In this document: piece by piece, positions 5,545 to 7,563 of the stretch
Numbering within the stretch: position 1 is the first letter of the stretch
Layout: the number at the start of each line of letters is the position of its first letter
DNA from: an uncultured Erysipelotrichaceae bacterium
GTDB lineage: Bacteria > Bacillota_I > Bacilli_A > Erysipelotrichales > Erysipelotrichaceae
Direction: 5' to 3'
Length of the DNA stretch: 7,563 nt
Assembly: GCA_902796465.1 (NCBI GenBank)
Contig: CADBPK010000106.1
Location: 1-7,563, forward strand
Notes under the pieces: generated by a model
Told to the model about the DNA's origin: nothing
The model's database searches: none
The model's input: only the letters and a program-made list of their open reading frames with translations
Program-made: the position numbers and the translations under genes

Positions 5545-7563
5545 TTACTTTTTGGGATTTCCTGCAGTATCAATGCCTGCGGCGCCCACAAGGCCGAGAC
5601 GTTCTGCTGCTTCTTCACGCATTTTGTATTTCAGTACTTTTCCTGCCGCATTGAGCGGGAAATGATCCACGAATTCAATATACTGCGGTACTTTGTGCCG
5701 CGCCATATGGCTCTTGATATATTCCGTCATTTCGCCGGATGTCAGTGAGGAGCCTTCTTTTTTGATGATACAGGCCATTACCGCTTCACCGTATTTTGCG
5801 TCCGGAACACCGATTACCTGAACATCCTCAACATCCGGATGCGTATAAATAAATTCTTCGATTTCCTTTGGATAAATGTTTTCTCCTCCGCGGATAATCA
5901 TGTCCTTAAGGCGGCCGGTGATCAGGAACGTTCCGTCAGGATTCCGCCTGGCAAGATCACCGGAATGAAGCCATCCGTCCCGGTCAACGGCAGCGGCTGT
6001 CGCATCGGGCATTTTGTAATAACCCTTCATGATATTGTATCCGCGGGAACAGAATTCGCCGTCCTGGCCGTCCGGAAGTTCTTCACCGGATTCGGGATCA
6101 ATAATTTTGCACTGAACATGCGGGAAAGCATAACCGACGGTTTCGGTTCTGAGTTCCAGAGAGTCAGTCCACGTGGACATTGTGCTGCCGGGGGAGGATT
6201 CCGTCTGGCCGTAGACACTTACAATACCGCGCATGTTCATTTCATCCGGGCGTGCTGCCCTCTTCATAAGTTCAGGAGGGCATCCCGATCCGGCCATAAT
6301 ACCGGTGCGCATATAGGAAAAATCAGTTTTCCGGTAATCCTCATGGTTGAACATGGCAATAAACATTGTCGGAACGCCGTGGAAACAGGTAATACGTTCC
6401 TGATTGATGCAGGCGAGGGAGTTTTTTGCGGAGAAATAGGGAAGCGGACACAGCGTGGTTCCGTGGGTCATGGATGCAGTCATGGCAAGAACCATGCCGA
6501 AACAGTGGAACATAGGTACCTGGATCATCATCCTGTCAGCTGTGGAAAGCCCCATCCGGTCACCGATACATTTCCCGTCATTAACAACGTTGTAGTGTGT
6601 GAGCATAACGCCTTTGGGGAACCCGGTTGTCCCTGAGGTATACTGCATATTGCACACATCGTCAGGTTTTACACGGGCCGTCATGGATCGCAGCGTATCC
6701 TGCGGTACAGTATCTGCACGGCGCATGGCCTGTTCAAAAGTCAGGCAACCCGGCTGGGTAAAATCGACGGTGATAACATTTCTGAGAAAGGGGAGACGTT
6801 TGCAGTGAAGGGGTTCTCCGGGTTTTGAGGCGGATATTTCCGGACAGAGTTCATTGATTATCTGACGATAATTGCTGTCCAGCGCCTTTTCAATCATAAC
6901 CAGGGTATGCGTATCACTCTGCCGCAGCAGATAGTCAGCCTCATGGATTTTATATGCCGTATTCATGGTGACAAGAACAGCACCGATCCTTGTGCAGGCC
7001 CAGAAGGTAATATACCAGGCCGGCACATTGGTTGCCCAGACAGCCACCTTGGAACCGGCAGTAACCCCGAGGGAAATGAGAGCACGCGCAAAACGGTCAA
7101 CGTCATCGCGGAATTCCGTATAAGTGCGCGTATAGTTGAGCGTAGTGTATTTAAATGCATACTGATCCGGAAATTCTTCAGCCATTCGGTCCAGCACCTG
7201 CCCGAATGTCTCATCGATCAGTTCATCTTTTTTCCAGACATAGCGGCCGGTACCGTCAAAATTAAAATACAGGGATTTCTTTTTTCCCTTCGGATTGTCA
7301 AAGCGGTTCATATAATTGACAAAATGGGAAAAAATAATCTCCCGGTCCGTAAGATCCTCCATCCACTCCGTCTTCCATTCAAGGGAGATGAAGCCGCTGT
7401 AATCGATGGAAGACAATGCATTCATCATTTCCCCGACAGGAAGGGTTCCTTCACCGATCAGATTGTAGGAATGATCGTCATTGGAATCCCGGAGATGAAC
7501 ATGGCGCACATATCCGCCAAGATTCCTGATTGTTGTATCCGGCGTTTCATTGAAATCCCGGTA
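5545..7563 (-). CDS. Xylose-isomerase-like TIM barrel (C-terminal part) fused to acyl-CoA synthetase; 5' end outside window
   Basis: The 672 visible codons run without a stop to the right edge, so the start is missing. Visible residues 1-87 resemble the end of a sugar phosphate isomerase/epimerase-type TIM barrel: YVRHVHLRDSND (18-29), GEGTLPVGEMMNAL (37-50) and GFISLEWK (57-64). After a basic linker (PKGKKKS, about 91-97) comes a full ANL-superfamily ligase: YTSGTTGFPKG (308-318, ATP loop), YGQTE (451-455), HSGD (533-536), GRLKD (550-554, hinge) and PLNAAGKVLK (636-645) with catalytic Lys645. The RGGENIYPKEIEEFIYTHP segment resembles the ACSF2/YngI group of medium-chain fatty acyl-CoA synthetases. 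The ligase would convert a carboxylic acid, ATP and CoA to acyl-CoA via an acyl-adenylate; the substrate is unknown. No ribosome binding site precedes the Met at about residue 85, so a separate ligase gene is unlikely. GTG at 7509 is an internal Val in a conserved strand, not a start. Ligase assignment is very secure; the barrel assignment is good but partial. Confidence 0.9.
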   Translation of the reverse strand, partial: YRDFNETPDTTIRNLGGYVRHVHLRDSNDDHSYNLIGEGTLPVGEMMNALSSIDYSGFISLEWKTEWMEDLTDREIIFSHFVNYMNRFDNPKGKKKSLYFNFDGTGRYVWKKDELIDETFGQVLDRMAEEFPDQYAFKYTTLNYTRTYTEFRDDVDRFARALISLGVTAGSKVAVWATNVPAWYITFWACTRIGAVLVTMNTAYKIHEADYLLRQSDTHTLVMIEKALDSNYRQIINELCPEISASKPGEPLHCKRLPFLRNVITVDFTQPGCLTFEQAMRRADTVPQDTLRSMTARVKPDDVCNMQYTSGTTGFPKGVMLTHYNVVNDGKCIGDRMGLSTADRMMIQVPMFHCFGMVLAMTASMTHGTTLCPLPYFSAKNSLACINQERITCFHGVPTMFIAMFNHEDYRKTDFSYMRTGIMAGSGCPPELMKRAARPDEMNMRGIVSVYGQTESSPGSTMSTWTDSLELRTETVGYAFPHVQCKIIDPESGEELPDGQDGEFCSRGYNIMKGYYKMPDATAAAVDRDGWLHSGDLARRNPDGTFLITGRLKDMIIRGGENIYPKEIEEFIYTHPDVEDVQVIGVPDAKYGEAVMACIIKKEGSSLTSGEMTEYIKSHMARHKVPQYIEFVDHFPLNAAGKVLKYKMREEAAERLGLVGAAGIDTAGNPKK

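Noticed and set aside
5839..6636. Plus-strand open frame of 265 codons opposite the acyl-CoA synthetase
   Set aside because: The opposite strand carries all ligase core motifs; this frame has none and begins within a conserved ligase segment.
7507..7509. GTG at 7509 as the start of the acyl-CoA synthetase gene
   Set aside because: The frame stays open to the window edge, the codon encodes Val in a conserved TIM-barrel strand (YVRHVHLRD), and no ribosome binding site precedes it.

Overview
The window looks like a chromosomal segment from a Firmicutes bacterium, most likely a clostridial lineage. This is inferred from strong AGGAGG-type ribosome binding sites, a textbook sigma-A promoter, a TTG start, roughly half G+C, and the gene block DUF512 protein / Der / PlsY, an order familiar from Clostridia. 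I see no rRNA, tRNA, CRISPR array, insertion sequence or phage gene. Six protein genes cover almost everything; two are cut by the window edges (lepA on the left, the fusion gene on the right).

Left two thirds, minus strand (read from 4320 down to 1): a compact operon with a PDZ-radical SAM-DUF512 protein, the ribosome-assembly GTPase Der, the acyl-phosphate:glycerol-3-phosphate acyltransferase PlsY, and the translational GTPase LepA (EF4). The first two genes overlap by 8 nt. Der and PlsY are 5 nt apart, and the PlsY ribosome binding site lies inside the last der codons. PlsY and LepA are 15 nt apart. A strong promoter (TTGACA, 17 nt, GATAAT) sits just upstream of the first gene, with an inverted repeat over its -10 box. 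The operon joins two ribosome-associated GTPases with an early step of phospholipid synthesis, a growth-linked set.

Middle, plus strand (4489-5496): a full-length MreB/Mbl-family actin homologue, transcribed divergently from the operon. The fold is intact, but the two residues matching the catalytic Glu and Thr of MreB are Arg and Gly, and the phosphate-2 loop is rewritten. It may bind nucleotide without hydrolysing it. No mreC, mreD or min genes adjoin it within the window.

Right, minus strand (7563 to 5545, convergent with the mreB-like gene): one open reading frame that starts beyond the window. It carries the end of a xylose-isomerase-like TIM barrel followed by a complete ACSF2/FadD-type acyl-CoA synthetase. 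This fusion and the altered MreB are the two items most worth following up; the rest is ordinary housekeeping sequence.
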